This document shows positions 46,311 to 62,800 of a DNA stretch of 64,000 nt, in pieces; position 1 is the first letter of the stretch, and every line of letters begins with the position of its first letter. The stretch covers positions 44,082,001 through 44,146,000 of the forward strand of contig CM075101.1 of NCBI GenBank assembly GCA_037576195.1. Direction: 5' to 3'. The notes beneath the pieces were generated by a model that ran no database searches, was not told the DNA's origin, and was given only the letters and a program-made list of their open reading frames with translations. This DNA is from Phytoseiulus persimilis. Taxonomy: Eukaryota > Arthropoda > Arachnida > Mesostigmata > Phytoseiidae. Made by a program: the position numbers and the translations under genes.

Positions 46311-46452
46311 CAGAACCGGTTCCAGGTTGCCGAGAAGCGGTTCTGAAAATTCAGAACCGCTTCTAGGTCGCCTAGAACCGATTCTGAGAATCCAGAACCG
46401 GTTCCAGGTCGCCCAGAGCCGGGTCCAGAACCGGTTCCGTCGAACCGGTTCC
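46311..46452. repeat. 41-bp tandem repeat in the right outer arm
   Basis: Two 41-bp units (46311-46351, 46352-46392) and a 33-bp partial (46393-46425), each starting CAGAACCG(G/C)TTC and holding an AGGT(T/C)GCC core, then shorter AACCGGTTCC copies. The unit ends are themselves near-palindromic. A reduced form of the same repeat, GAACCGGTTCCCGGCGACCT, is at 44771-44790 in reverse orientation. Confidence 0.75.
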
Positions 46453-46714
46453 TTGCTACCCCTAGATGGAAGGCCAGCTTGATCCAGCTCCACACCCTCG
46501 CGTTCGGTGTCTCGGGGCAAGGATTCTTCCCAGCTCCTTGCGGGAAGTCTTGTGGAAGTCTTCGGGCATTGCGCAATCTTCTCGGAATGCACCCCGTGGC
46601 ATTACCAATTGATGAGAGCGGAAGCGCCCCCGCCCCTCCCATAGAGTCCGAAAACATCAGCTAGGATGACATGAATTAAAACATCGAATGTAGCGATTCG
46701 ATCAAGGAAATTCA

Positions 46715-46924
46715 TCATCCAGACAGATCCAAGCTCCAGAACTGAATCTTGCGGGCTTCCATAATCGCGACTTCATTGATCGCGTCGCCAATGTCGATGT
46801 TATTCGACAGATCGTGCTCGATCGACAGGACCGCCAGTTTTAAGAGTCGTGATAGGCTCAAACTGGAGCGGAGATATGGCTTGATCAATTTCAAAGCTTC
46901 TTTCACAGCTTGCCGAGCTTGTAG
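46715..46924 (-). CDS. Unidentified coding-like 3' exon
   Basis: A 69-codon minus-strand exon ending in TGA, opened by a plausible acceptor (CTGACCGTAG). The sequence is helical (LQARQAVKEALKLIKPYL, LSLSRLLKLAVLSIEHDL) and ends EARKIQFWSLDLSG. Codon use is balanced and protein-like. I do not recognise the family and could not find the upstream exon, which would lie in a region with a coding-like frame on the other strand. Confidence 0.4.
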   Translation of the reverse strand, partial: LQARQAVKEALKLIKPYLRSSLSLSRLLKLAVLSIEHDLSNNIDIGDAINEVAIMEARKIQFWSLDLSG

Positions 46925-47017
46925 CTACGGTCAGAGGGAGGCGTAGGGAAACGACGATGTTTGGGACACCGATGTCGACATTATATTCTACTTCTCTGTG
47001 AATTTCAGGAGCTTCAG

Positions 47018-47588
47018 TGGGAAACTGGAAACGGTATCCCCGGTACTGCTCGGTCAGGTGGTGCTCGGAGCGGTCTGCCCCTTGCCCCGGAAGAACAACA
47101 GTCTAGCAAGATTTCGCGACTCCACCCGAGAACCAATGGTTACACGATGGGGCGCTCAGTGTGGGCTGCGCCTGGGAAAACTAAATCTCGAAAAAAACTC
47201 CTCAAGTCCCCTTCCCAGCTTGATCCGTTCCGTCAGGAACGAAAGAAGGATACTACGATTTCCATGGTTTGCCTCCTCTCAGCACAGATCATCATCAGCA
47301 CCCTTAAACGTTTCGTCTGCTATCGGAGATCATCCCGGCTACTCGGAGAACTCCTCGGTCCTCCTGCGCGATCCGCTCCACAGTGCCCATGCTCTATATG
47401 CTCTCCATGTTGTACGAGAGGGACGGCGCTCCCCTGTGACACTGTCCTCGGGAATCGCACATCTGGAGCTCGCAGCGAGCGACGACACGCAGTATTATTT
47501 CGAAAAGCTCAGCTCATCGTGCAACGATTTCGCGCGGTACTCTAACGGAGAACGAATGATATCTCTGGAGGAGGACATCGAGGTGTAG
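47018..47588 (+). CDS. Unidentified gene, coding-like 3' exons
   Basis: An acceptor (TGAATTTCAG) at about 47017 opens a frame with ELQWETGNGIPGTARSG and later LLKSPSQLDPFRQERKK, up to about 47264. A second frame from about 47283, after TCCTCTCAG, runs to a TAG at 47586-47588 and contains LHSAHALYALHVVREGRRSP and GIAHLELAASDDTQYYFEKL, ending SLEEDIEV. Both have G/C-ending codons. The junction is unclear: a donor at CGCTCA|GTGTGG would join them in phase; otherwise a frame error separates them. No known domain. Confidence 0.4.
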
Positions 47589-48951
47589 CATCTGTAGCAA
47601 ATTCAGAGCAACCCCCATGAGTGCTCGAGAAGTCTCGGGATAACGAGCTCTGTGAAAAACCCAGATCCGACCCGAAAATCGACGCGGTGTCGATGCGAGT
47701 GTGTGTTCATTTCGAAAGCTACGAGTAGTTCTTTTCGCAAACATTGTAGCTCTGGATACTGGTGGTCGCCGAAATTTCTGTGCCAGTTGGAACAGCTCTT
47801 CTGGTCGGAGCCGAGTGATCGATTTCCACCAGATAAATGCATCGACCTGACGGGAATTAGCGAAGCTGCTGGAAAACTCCTCCGAAAGCCGCTGCTGCTG
47901 CCGCTTCCATTAGGGAAACAGAGGTGAGAGTCAACAATCTCCTGACCAGACCGCTGGCTGGGTTCCGTGTTGTTGTGGCCGTGTGTGTGTTGTTCGGTGG
48001 CCTTCGAACAGCTGAATTGAGCAATTCTGGCTAATGTTGTAAAATCTGTTGCCCAGGCCGACGTTCAGGCCCTCAATCGGACTTTTCTCGGCTCTATCGT
48101 GTAAAAGGTTTGCTCTAGAACTCTAATGGCTGTCTTCGTCACCGTTCTTTCGCATCGGGATGGTTCGTGGTTCATGACGGTCATGGTCGGACTCGAACCA
48201 TACCAAGTTCCAACCATAATCCACCGAGTCCGGTCGCACCGAGTGATGCGTCTGGTCGAGGGATTTTCACCGCACACATGGTTGTCCTCGAAATCCTGTA
48301 CCACCCTCTGCTTTGCCTTCATGCACACCCTTTCCATTGCGTGGATCGGAAGACTTATGGGCACACCTGTTGTACGAGTTGTTGGCACGAATGCCGCGAG
48401 CGATTCCGACTCGTCTTCTTGTTGCAACTCTCCTGGAGTGCGTTCGACTGTAAAGAAAAATCGGAACCCATGCCGTGCTGTATAGGTACACGCTCCCTTT
48501 CGAAATCAGTCCGACTTCTCGTGCCCGTTTGGAGAGCGAAATCTCAGCCTATCCGGATCTTCTGATCGTAACGATGTGTATAGAGGCCGAACCGTAGTGG
48601 GAAACCGTTCCTGTCGAAGAGAATCGAGCGCTCTGGTTTGAAAAGTTCCAGAGCATTCCACGATTCTGATCTAGACTGGTTTAGAACAGCTCCCGTCATG
48701 GATTATCGACCTCGCCAGTCTCGAGGACCCCTTCTGAACGACAGTTCTGATCTGATGAGATCAGATGATCTGCAAACCATCCGCCTGTTGGTTGGCCTAT
48801 GTTTGGCCCAGTTGACTATCTACAGCAGTGTTGTCCTACCTGTCCTGTGTTCATCAGAATGTTGTGGGAGCCCCATCCGCACGGTCACGATTTCGGTTGA
48901 GCATGTGGTCTTATCTTTTTATCTTTGCAGCGTTCTTTACACCGATGTGAG
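47589..48951. other. Interval upstream of AUP1
   Basis: Probably holds the 3' UTR of the preceding plus-strand gene and the 5' UTR or first exon of AUP1, whose coding exon opens with an acceptor at 48929-48930. Around 48065-48485 both strands are open for about 120 codons with protein-like composition; I could not choose between them and recognise neither. A second plus frame at 48698-48780 starting MDYRPRQSRG could be an alternative first exon. Confidence 0.4.
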
Positions 48952-50671
48952 ATGTCTTCCGACGACGCCTCGTCCAGTCGAGGTACTCAAGCAGCAGAAG
49001 CCTCCACGAATTCCCTACCCTCCATAGATACTCTGTTCCACCTGGAGAGAGTCCCTAATCAACTACCGCTGATATGTCTGTATATGCCGGTGGGGATCAT
49101 CCTCGCAATTTTGCGAGTTTTCATCTGCTTTCACACATTCCTCGTCACCCTTTTGCTGCCAAAGACCTCTGTGATTCGATGGTGAGTGACTTCGAGCGCC
49201 GCGCGACGTCTCGATCTCGAATCAGTTTCCCTCCACCCCCAGAGGGTCCGTTCTTCAAATCGCTCGAAATGATGAATCGGCCGGATGTCCTGCACTGTGG
49301 GTCACGGACATGAAAACTATGCGATCGCCATGGTCGAGGATTTGGCAACTGACAGTGGGCCCGTGTCTTTCAGTTACATTGTCCGAGCAATGTGTACCAT
49401 TTTGGGGCTCGTTGTGATCGAAGAAGAGAAAAACCGAGATCCGGAAGTGAAAGTCCTCGTGGCAAATCATGTTTCGATCATCGATCATTGGATGCTGGAC
49501 CTTCTGCAGCCATGCGTTCTGGTAGTTATCATTGAGCCGGGGATTCGAAAACGGCCTCTCCGTTCATTGAGAGAAACAACGTTCCTTATGAATTGCCAGA
49601 GTGAGGACCACACCTGACAACGCGCCTCTTTCCAGCCCTCCGTTTGGGACATTCCCTGTGTTCTCAACTGGGGTCACATTTATAAATCGTTCTCGTCACC
49701 TCAGGAGCCCAACGTGCCCGCGTTGAGAACCTTCATCGAAACCCAGCAGAACGTTTCGTTACTCGGTTTCCCGGAAGCCGCAATGACCAACGGCTCAGCC
49801 CTCATGAAATTCTCTCAGTCTTGGCCTTTTGAATTGGGGGTTCCCGTTCAGCCAGTTGCGATAAAAGCGACGAGATCCTCACCGTTCCGAGATCTCTCGA
49901 TCGCGACTCTGGACTCGAGCTGGTTCATCGACCTGGTTTGGCTGTTGTTCTGTCCTTGGACAACTTTCCAAGTGTGCCGACTGCCAGCGGTTGGTCGCGG
50001 ACGTGAGGAAACTGTCGAAGAATTCTCTCAGCGAGTCGCAGAAATGCTTGCTGCTCAACTGGGAGTTCGTGCGACCCCGTACACGAAAGCTGAGAAGCAG
50101 GACTTCATCAAGCGATTGCACCGGGAGCGCCTCCAGGTGCAGCGACGGAGCCAGGAAGCTCAGTCCAGAAGTAATCATCATTTGGTGCATATGGCGAGCC
50201 GGGTGAAGGAAGTTCTTCCGGACGTGCCTCTGCATGTCATAATGCAAGATCTGCAAGAGACGAACAATGTGGACTCAACGATAAGCCGAATCGTCGACGG
50301 AGTTGTCAGATACGTTCCTGAGAAACGTCAAAGTTTAGAGGCTCGGGGAGAGCCATCGAACGAAACCCTGCCGATGCAGGAACTGATGAAAACGGCGGTG
50401 AGTTCACCCGATCATCTGAACTTCCTTTTGGAGTCCTTTATCGGAATGCGAGACATACTCTTTGATGGAAAATCGGAAACGAGATATAAAAAAAAACTAA
50501 CCGACAGTTGTCGTCTCTTGACAGAAAGACGTTGAGGTGACCTTCAACACGTCAGCCACGAGCTTCGGTTCGACGGCTCACGAACGTTTCCAATCATATC
50601 AAGAACGCAAAACTCGGCTGATAGAAAACGCTCGGATGAAATATGTCCAGAAGCACGGATTGAAACTGTGA
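48952..50671 (+). CDS. AUP1: AUP1 (ancient ubiquitous protein 1), ER and lipid-droplet ubiquitin adaptor
   Basis: Coding exons 48952-49181, 49374-49521, 49636-50397 and 50525-50671 give 428 residues in phase. Residues 38-69 form a membrane hairpin (LPLICLYMPVGIILAILRVF...). An acyltransferase-like domain follows: NHVSIIDH at 108-115 keeps the NHX4D-type motif and FPEAAMTNG at 171-179 the FPE-TNG motif. A CUE domain lies near 309-350 (HHLVHMASRVKEVLPDVPLH). The C terminus (ERFQSYQERKTRLIENARMK) is the G2BR-type helix that binds the ubiquitin-conjugating enzyme UBE2G2. AUP1 links lipid droplets and ER-associated degradation. Human AUP1 is 410-476 aa, so length fits. The first exon starts at 48931 with 21 bases of 5' UTR before the ATG. 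Confidence 0.95.
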
Positions 50672-50792
50672 GATCAGGGCATTGAAAACCGTCGGACCGA
50701 CCCACGTCACACAGATATGGCGAGGTGTAGATTTGTTTCTGGTATGAAGTGAGAGGATGATTGGAGGGAAGAAGTCATCTTATACTGACGTT

Positions 50793-50798
50793 AATAAA
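50793..50798 (+). terminator. Poly(A) signal of AUP1
   Basis: AATAAA 122 bp after the AUP1 stop codon. Confidence 0.65.
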
Positions 50799-53518
50799 GT
50801 CAACGTATATATTGATCAACTGTCGTACTGCTCTAAATATTCAGCTCTTCCCGCGACTCGAGACAGCTTTACAAGTGCTTCCAGACTGGCCACTAGTCTT
50901 ACCTCTTTCGAAAAACAGAGAAGTTTGTGGACGCTTGGAGCTTCTTCCCGTGCATGGGAAGTTGTCAATTCGTACCGGGAACGAAGAAGGAGGCGAGGAG
51001 AGTGAAAAAGATAACTGACGTCATGTAATGATCGTTGGAGATCGGAGCGATTTCAATGGCGGAGCCCCACTTTCTTTCGAATATTCAACGGCCCAACTCG
51101 CAGCGGACACGAAAGCTCCCTCGGGCTCGGAAGTCAACAATGTCTGATCTGAGCTGATGGAATGCTTCAGCATATGTGATCGAACTGGCGAATCGAGATG
51201 AAGCGAACACGTTCGAAATCGGTGATAATTAGTGATAACAGCGCCAGGCCAAGAACGTAAAAAAAAAAATGTCAATTGACAACTTGAGCAGCAAAGACCC
51301 CGCAGTTAAAATATTCAAAATTTCTTTATTTTCCTCTTATCATCGTCGTCATTACCGTCGTCAGCGACGTCGCCCTCACTTTTTTAGCATTTTTGTTGTT
51401 GTTCTATAGAGTTTTTTATCCGTTCTTCAACCTATGTTCGTACGCGTTGACTGCGTTTTCATCCATGTGGAATATCTACCGAATCATGAGTTCAACTTGG
51501 AGTAGGAATTCGAATGACGTCTCTTTCCCTCTTGGTCAACCAGACGCGCACTGGTCGTCGCCTCGGAGCTCGTCCGCGTTCAACGTTACGGGGACGTGTG
51601 TGTTTCTTTACTCGGGACGTGTTCGCCTTCTCTTGTTTGTGGGTTCACCCAATGTCTGTGAGAGTTTTTCTGTTCGGTCGAGTCCTCATTTGTGACAGCT
51701 CCAGCATGGGAAAAAACTAAAATACGGGAGAATCCAACTCAGCATCCACCATCTCATAACCATGAGGACTTGCGACAATCCCGTCGCGTGCGTCTGTCAA
51801 TGGAGTTGACATTCCAATTCAAGTACATACTCGGGTTTCTGGGATTGGTTCGAGGAATGGCAGCCGCCGCGACTCTCGCCGTTTCAGGTGGTGAATCTCG
51901 CGGGAGCGGTATCAAACGGAACCGGACGCGATTCGATCCAAGTCATCTCTGCCCTCCGCGGCCCCGGTGCTCTCAGCAATCTCAGGCGAGCGAAGTGGGG
52001 CAACGCAAACCAGCTGTATCAATGAATAAACTATGAAATGTTTGAATAAAAAGATCGTTTGATTTATTCATCAACGGATCGAATAATTATTCAAGGAGAA
52101 TGATGTCGTGTGCAAGTTTGAATCATGATTGAATGAGGGGCGGGAGATGTCAATGTATGTTCGAGCGTACGTTGATCAGCTCGCTTGCGCAAGCGATTCG
52201 TATCCATACGAGTGTGTTTCCTCAAACCAGTTCGAACTCAATGAATATGACAGACCGTTTTCCTCTCCCTATGTCGCTTTGTTCCTGTTCCCTAACAACC
52301 CGGGCGTTTTTATGTTTGTATCTTCGTCCGTTCCACCATGCTCTTCCAGTTGAATCTTCAGATGGAAGTCGATGTTGTGTGGTACCTGAATCGTCTACCC
52401 TGTCTTCGCAGTAGACGTCTTTGTTCGGCAAGGCATATGGTCTTGATGGGGCAACGAGTCGATATTCACCGCGTTCGTATGTTCGTGGGAGTGAGCCAGT
52501 GATCGTGTGTCTCTGCCTGTTCCTCGCGGGGCTTCTTCCCTCAGAGCGGAGAAGAGTAGAGAGTTGCTCTTGGAGGGACAGAAAAAAGTTCCTAGCATGG
52601 TCGTCAGTATTTTCGTATCTACATGCATCGTTTGAATTCCAGAGGGTGGATAAAAGCGCAAAAGCGCGAAGCCGGCTTCGATTCACTCCTTACGAGGGTG
52701 GTGAGGAAAGCTGTGTCGGCCAGAGAATCATTGGGGGCTCAGAGATTTGGTGACGAAGACAACGTTCGGGACGCTAGAAGGGAACGAATCTGAGACCGAG
52801 GCAAACGATGGGAGGAAAGAATGAGAAGTGATGTTTCGCATGCTAGCTTGATTGATCGATGGACGCTGGGAAGTTCGATGAAGAAGAACACGGACGCTGC
52901 TGATAGATGGAGCGAGAGAGGGAGATAGAAAAGACAGCGAAATCGAAGCTGCGTCCAGGCTCAGTCATCACTATTTATGTACAAATACTAGAAACCGGAT
53001 CCGGTACCACTGCCTTGCGATATCGTCAGTTGCTCCGTCTTGTTTGTCTAAGTCCTCGAAAGAGTGGATGTAGCAAGCTGGTACCGCTTGTTGTCACCTT
53101 GGTTCAATCAATAAAGTTATAGAAATCATCGCATCCCCTCGATACCAATCGTTGTGGAACCTGGCTCGAATCGATTGTTTTGGAATCAGCGGAACTTGTC
53201 CACTCCACACCGTTTGACGGCAACCATAGCAGTGGAAGCAAGACCGACAACTTAGTGTTCATAGCCTTCGTGTTTCCGTGTCCGTATCTACTTTTTCATA
53301 ATTCCACGTTCTTCATCCGCCGATCGCTTTGTCTAGCTCCTTGTTGTGTCGACGTGTCATTGATGATCCCTCTCCATGTTGTGAATTATCTTCTTCATCA
53401 TTATCTTCATTGTGTTATTCATGTTGCTCTCTAGAAATATTCGACTCGAAGAAAGATAGTTGGTTCGCTTCCTCGACGAGGCAACGAGCTTTTTGTCTTA
53501 ATTTTCTCTTGCTGGAGT
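50799..53518. other. Convergent interval between AUP1 and CtBP
   Basis: Likely contains a long CtBP 3' UTR on the minus strand. Minus-strand AATAAA candidates are at 52063-52068 and 51325-51330; plus-strand AATAAA occurs at 52025, 52045 and near 53110. Open frames (51692-52036 +, 52222-52686 -) have no motif and codon use unlike the confirmed exons. I see no separate gene. Confidence 0.4.
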
Positions 53519-58960
<5,442 letters not shown>

Positions 58961-59800
58961 AAGTGAGTACAAGTGTTTGTTTCTTGTTATTCTCTTAAAT
59001 TCCCTCCTCCTTCGGCTCTGCGAGCGAGCGTCCGAAAAGACGCCAACGGAGCAACTATCCGACAAACCAAGCAAGCAAGCAACCAGCCAGCCAGCGAACA
59101 AGCGAGAAAACGAGTCAGTCCAACCGTTCGACCGACCGGCCGGACGAGCAACGGACGGAGACAACAGCGAAGGCAGAAGAGACTGACGGACAGACGGAGA
59201 GCGGACAGAAAGAAAACCCCTTTGGTTTGGTTGTGGCGCGCCGAAGACATCTCCAGCAGCAGCTACAACAACGTCGTCTACGTCGTCGTCGTCGTGGTCG
59301 CCCGCAAACGGCGAGCGAGGAAGAAGAAAAGAAGCACACGGCGGACGAGCGAGCGACGGGAGACGCATCTCAGCTCGGCACGTCTTTTTCTTCTCGCTCG
59401 CTCTTCTTGGTCTTCGTCGTCTTCAGCTGCTACTACAACCAAACGACGGTGGTTCCTGCTTCTGCCGGCGCATCTGGGGATGGATGCACCGAGAAACGAA
59501 GAAGAAAGTGAGGGACCGAGGGAGACACAGCATCCAATCAACGAGCAAGCGAGCGAGTCATTCAGTCAGTCAGTTTGCCATCCAGTCAGCAACCAGAGAC
59601 GCCCGCCCGCTGCCTGCCTGACTGACTGCTCGTCAGAACGGCGGACGGACGGACAGACCGACGGAGCCTGCTTGCCAACCATCCAGACTCCCCGGTTCAG
59701 AGCACAACCGGCACCACCGCCGTCGCCACCACAACAACAACAACAAAATTCAGCGAAGATTTCTTCTGCTGTTGTGGACCAGCAACCAAGCCGTACATAG
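58961..59800. other. Low-complexity stretch open on both strands
   Basis: On the plus strand 275 codons (58973-59800) and on the minus strand more than 160 codons (59368-58883) are free of stops. The sequence is made of cryptic CAGC, GACA, GTC and CAA repeats (GTCGTCGTCGTCGTGG at 59280-59295, ACAACAACAACAACAA at 59730-59745). The predicted peptides are Arg/Ser/Gln-rich with no domain. I read this as 5' UTR or promoter-proximal DNA, not a gene. Confidence 0.5.
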
Positions 59801-62800
59801 ACAAATGCGAACTCGCCGCTGCCGCAATCGCTGACGTTAAGACGGGTGATACATTTCTAAATGACAGCAACAACAGCAACATCGAACTAGCGCTGGATTA
59901 AGCTTCTAGAACTGAGCTTCATTTGGGAAGATCATCGGCGTCTCACCGATTCTCCGAATTTCCCTTGATAGTGTTCGTCACGGTTGTGTCGCAGAGCTCC
60001 GGAAGAAATTGACGCGACTGAACCCAAAGAAAAAACATCGTCAAAACCAAACAGCGAGGCCGCAAAACGATTCCGAATTCATGAACGGTCGCTCTTTGGG
60101 GAACCTTTCCGAGACCCTGGGCTTCTTTCTGCTCCACTGGATCGAGCATGCATTGTGAAGCCTCGAGATCGCGATGAGCGAAACCGGAAGCGCTCCACAC
60201 TCGGGATGAGACGCGGAGCGCTGGTGGCAGCATTGACAGGTTGCCACGAGGGAATGAGAGGTACAGCGGTGGAACCGCATAGAAAAGCTCTCATGGAGGG
60301 GCGTCGAGCAGTGGCATCGGCCACTTCCCTCTCTCGTTCTCTTCAAAGTTTGCTTCTCCTCCAGTATCCGCCGGGGTCGCTCCTCCCCGAGAGCGCTAAG
60401 CCTTCCCAAAGCCGATCCGTCCACAGTGCGAGTCCAGAGTCCGACTCGCGGCCCTCGTGATTCGCTGATGATCTTGGCTGTAAGCGGTCCCGGTAACACG
60501 CGATTGAAATTTCTCCGACCGAGTGATTGTCTGCAATCTTGAACAACGCTCATCACAATCCCCTCGGAACCGAGTGTTGCCACGATCGATCCTAAGGTCA
60601 ACAATGACCTCACCGTCGTGCACTCTAATTTAGACGCATCTGTTGGAGGTGTTCGAACAGATAGAGATATGGACGAACGCATCGACTGACGGACGGGAGG
60701 GCTCAGTCAGCCGACATCTGGAAAACGTCTCGACGCTGCGATTAAGTTGAAAACCAGCGCGTCTAGATGCCCATGCCACGATTAACAATGCTCGAAACGT
60801 TGAGCTCGTCTCGAAGCAAGAATGCTGTCGCGGAAGTTGTCAGCGAGGAATCGCGGGTTTTTTAGGCCGAGAATATCTCCCACGGAACGAGAACGGCGTC
60901 AAACCCCTGCCACTTCCAACTCTCCGAAACACAAGTTGAAACATGGATGGACCCGATTCCAATGTATCCATGCGTCGTTGATTCGCTGCGTAGGCGAATC
61001 ATGGCTCCCTCAATCATGTCACCTGAGGGAGGCCCTTCCTCCGACGCATAAGATCCGAGAACGGTTTGATCGGGAGGTAAGACTCAAGGACCGTTGAAGA
61101 ACAAAAGCTCTCTCGCGATAGCTGTTTATCGGGTTGCTCGAAACGTGTGAGGGTGTTATCTATCACCTCTTCAGATTGCTCGGATGAGGAGGGGTGCTCG
61201 AAGGAGAACAGCAACCAGCAGCACCATCACGCAGTCGACAATCGAGCCCCGGGTATGACGACTCGGTCAATCGTTTGTCGAAACGCTCGAGTACTGCTGA
61301 GGCTTTTTTTTTTCAGAACCGATCGATACGACGACACGAGCAGAGAACTCACGTTTCAGACAGTGGCGCGTCGTCGTTTCCTCACATGAAACATGATCTC
61401 GCTCGCTCGGGCGCGCCCTGCAGTGCTACCAAGGATAACAGATAAATGGAGTCAGAGCGGAGCGTACGATAACAGGTGACGGATCAGCAGAGTTCGAACC
61501 CACCCGAAACCCCAAGTGCTTAGGGCGCGGATCAGCTTCCAGGCCGCCGAACGAACTCTGACCTTCCCTGTTTTCACGCGAGGTGATCTCTCAATTTATC
61601 TTACGGTCAGCATGGGCAGAGATGTTTTGAATGAGTGTTACATGTGGAGCAGATATCGCCCTGTCAGTCACTGAATGAGTGACTAAGTGCGCAAGGATGC
61701 TCAGGTATGCCCTGAACGAGAACACCGTTTTGCATAATGGTCCCACCGTCACATAGATGCAGGTCATCCAAACAGCGGGACAGAGTTAGCATCTCGCCCG
61801 CCCGCCCGCCAGCCAGCCACCGCGCTGGTAGCCGGTCATACGGACGGCTGAAAGGAAGCCAACCGGCGGAAGGCGAGCAGGCCGGCCGGCAGACAAGTCA
61901 GCGAGCGAGCTAGCAAACGAATTCCGTAGAGCCGCGCCAACTCGCCAGCAGTAATCAACTCTCAAGACATCACTGTCAACTGTTGACTCTGAGCCCGACA
62001 TCGAAACACACAGACACACACCGCTTCACACAAACTTGCCACCGATCATGGAAGCGGCCACAGACGATCATCATTTTCGTCATCATCCCTTTCGTTGTCG
62101 TCATACACGATCAGAGCTGGGTCACAGGAACTACAGTTCTTCGAATGCTCTCCTGTGACCCTTACGTTCGGACGTGTATCATGGTTCCTGAAGGATCGTG
62201 CGCTCCGGTGGATTCCTGATCGCACAATTTCTCGGTGTAGCACTAATCACTAGCCATTGAGTGTGGGACAGTGCATCTGCGTGAACCACACGAGGGAGAA
62301 GTCCACAAAAAAAAAAAAAAAAACACTGTTCTCGATGTAGTGATAGCTGTTGCCGCTGTTGTTGTTGCTGGCGTCGTAGTGGTTGTTTGGTGTGGCGTTA
62401 TCTCCGGGAGCGTAAAGACACCCTTCTTTTTGATACTACACCAGTGAATCCGACCGCAGAGCAACGCCACTGTCGTCTTCGGGGAAGCCATCGGTCGGAA
62501 CAAAACTAGAGACAAAACAGAAATAAAACAAGGAGAATACCCAGAGGAACACAAAACTGATATGAAGCGTTTCACGGGAAAAACAACGCAGCCCACAGAA
62601 GGAATATCTCAGGGCGCGATGAATGTTAGAAATACAACTGCAGAAGGTAGGGAATGCGCTCATCTTGACTCATTTTCCCCTGGCTGTTTCCTGCCTCATG
62701 ATGCAGCTCATTTGGGACTGTGTCAATTTGCTCTTAGAAACGCCAAGGTCGCCGCCAGAATTATACATCGATTGAAGGGAGAGCGATCAAACCGAAATGC

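Larger units (their letters stand above)
44750..46452. repeat. Large imperfect palindrome split by two MITEs
   Basis: The left outer arm (about 44750-44935) is the reverse complement of the right outer arm (about 46210-46452): both contain CACCTCCTGAGTCCTCTCTG and GGGCTCATAGCTCGAGCTG in matching order. The left inner arm (45595-45614 plus 45727-45865) pairs with 46060-46210, sharing TTCAATACAGTTAGAC and AAAATTTCGAATGTGGCAGA. A small hairpin sits near the loop (GAGCAGCATG / CATGATGCTC, 45884-45906). The left arm was interrupted twice by hAT-type MITEs. About 90 bp (45536-45594) has no partner in the right arm. The arms probably belong to a foldback-like or TIR-rich transposon older than the MITEs. 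Confidence 0.7.

Noticed and set aside
61480-61550. Minus-strand GGGTTCGAACTC resembling a type II tRNA T arm
   Set aside because: Stem bases do not pair properly and no anticodon arm could be folded; at most a tRNA-derived relic.
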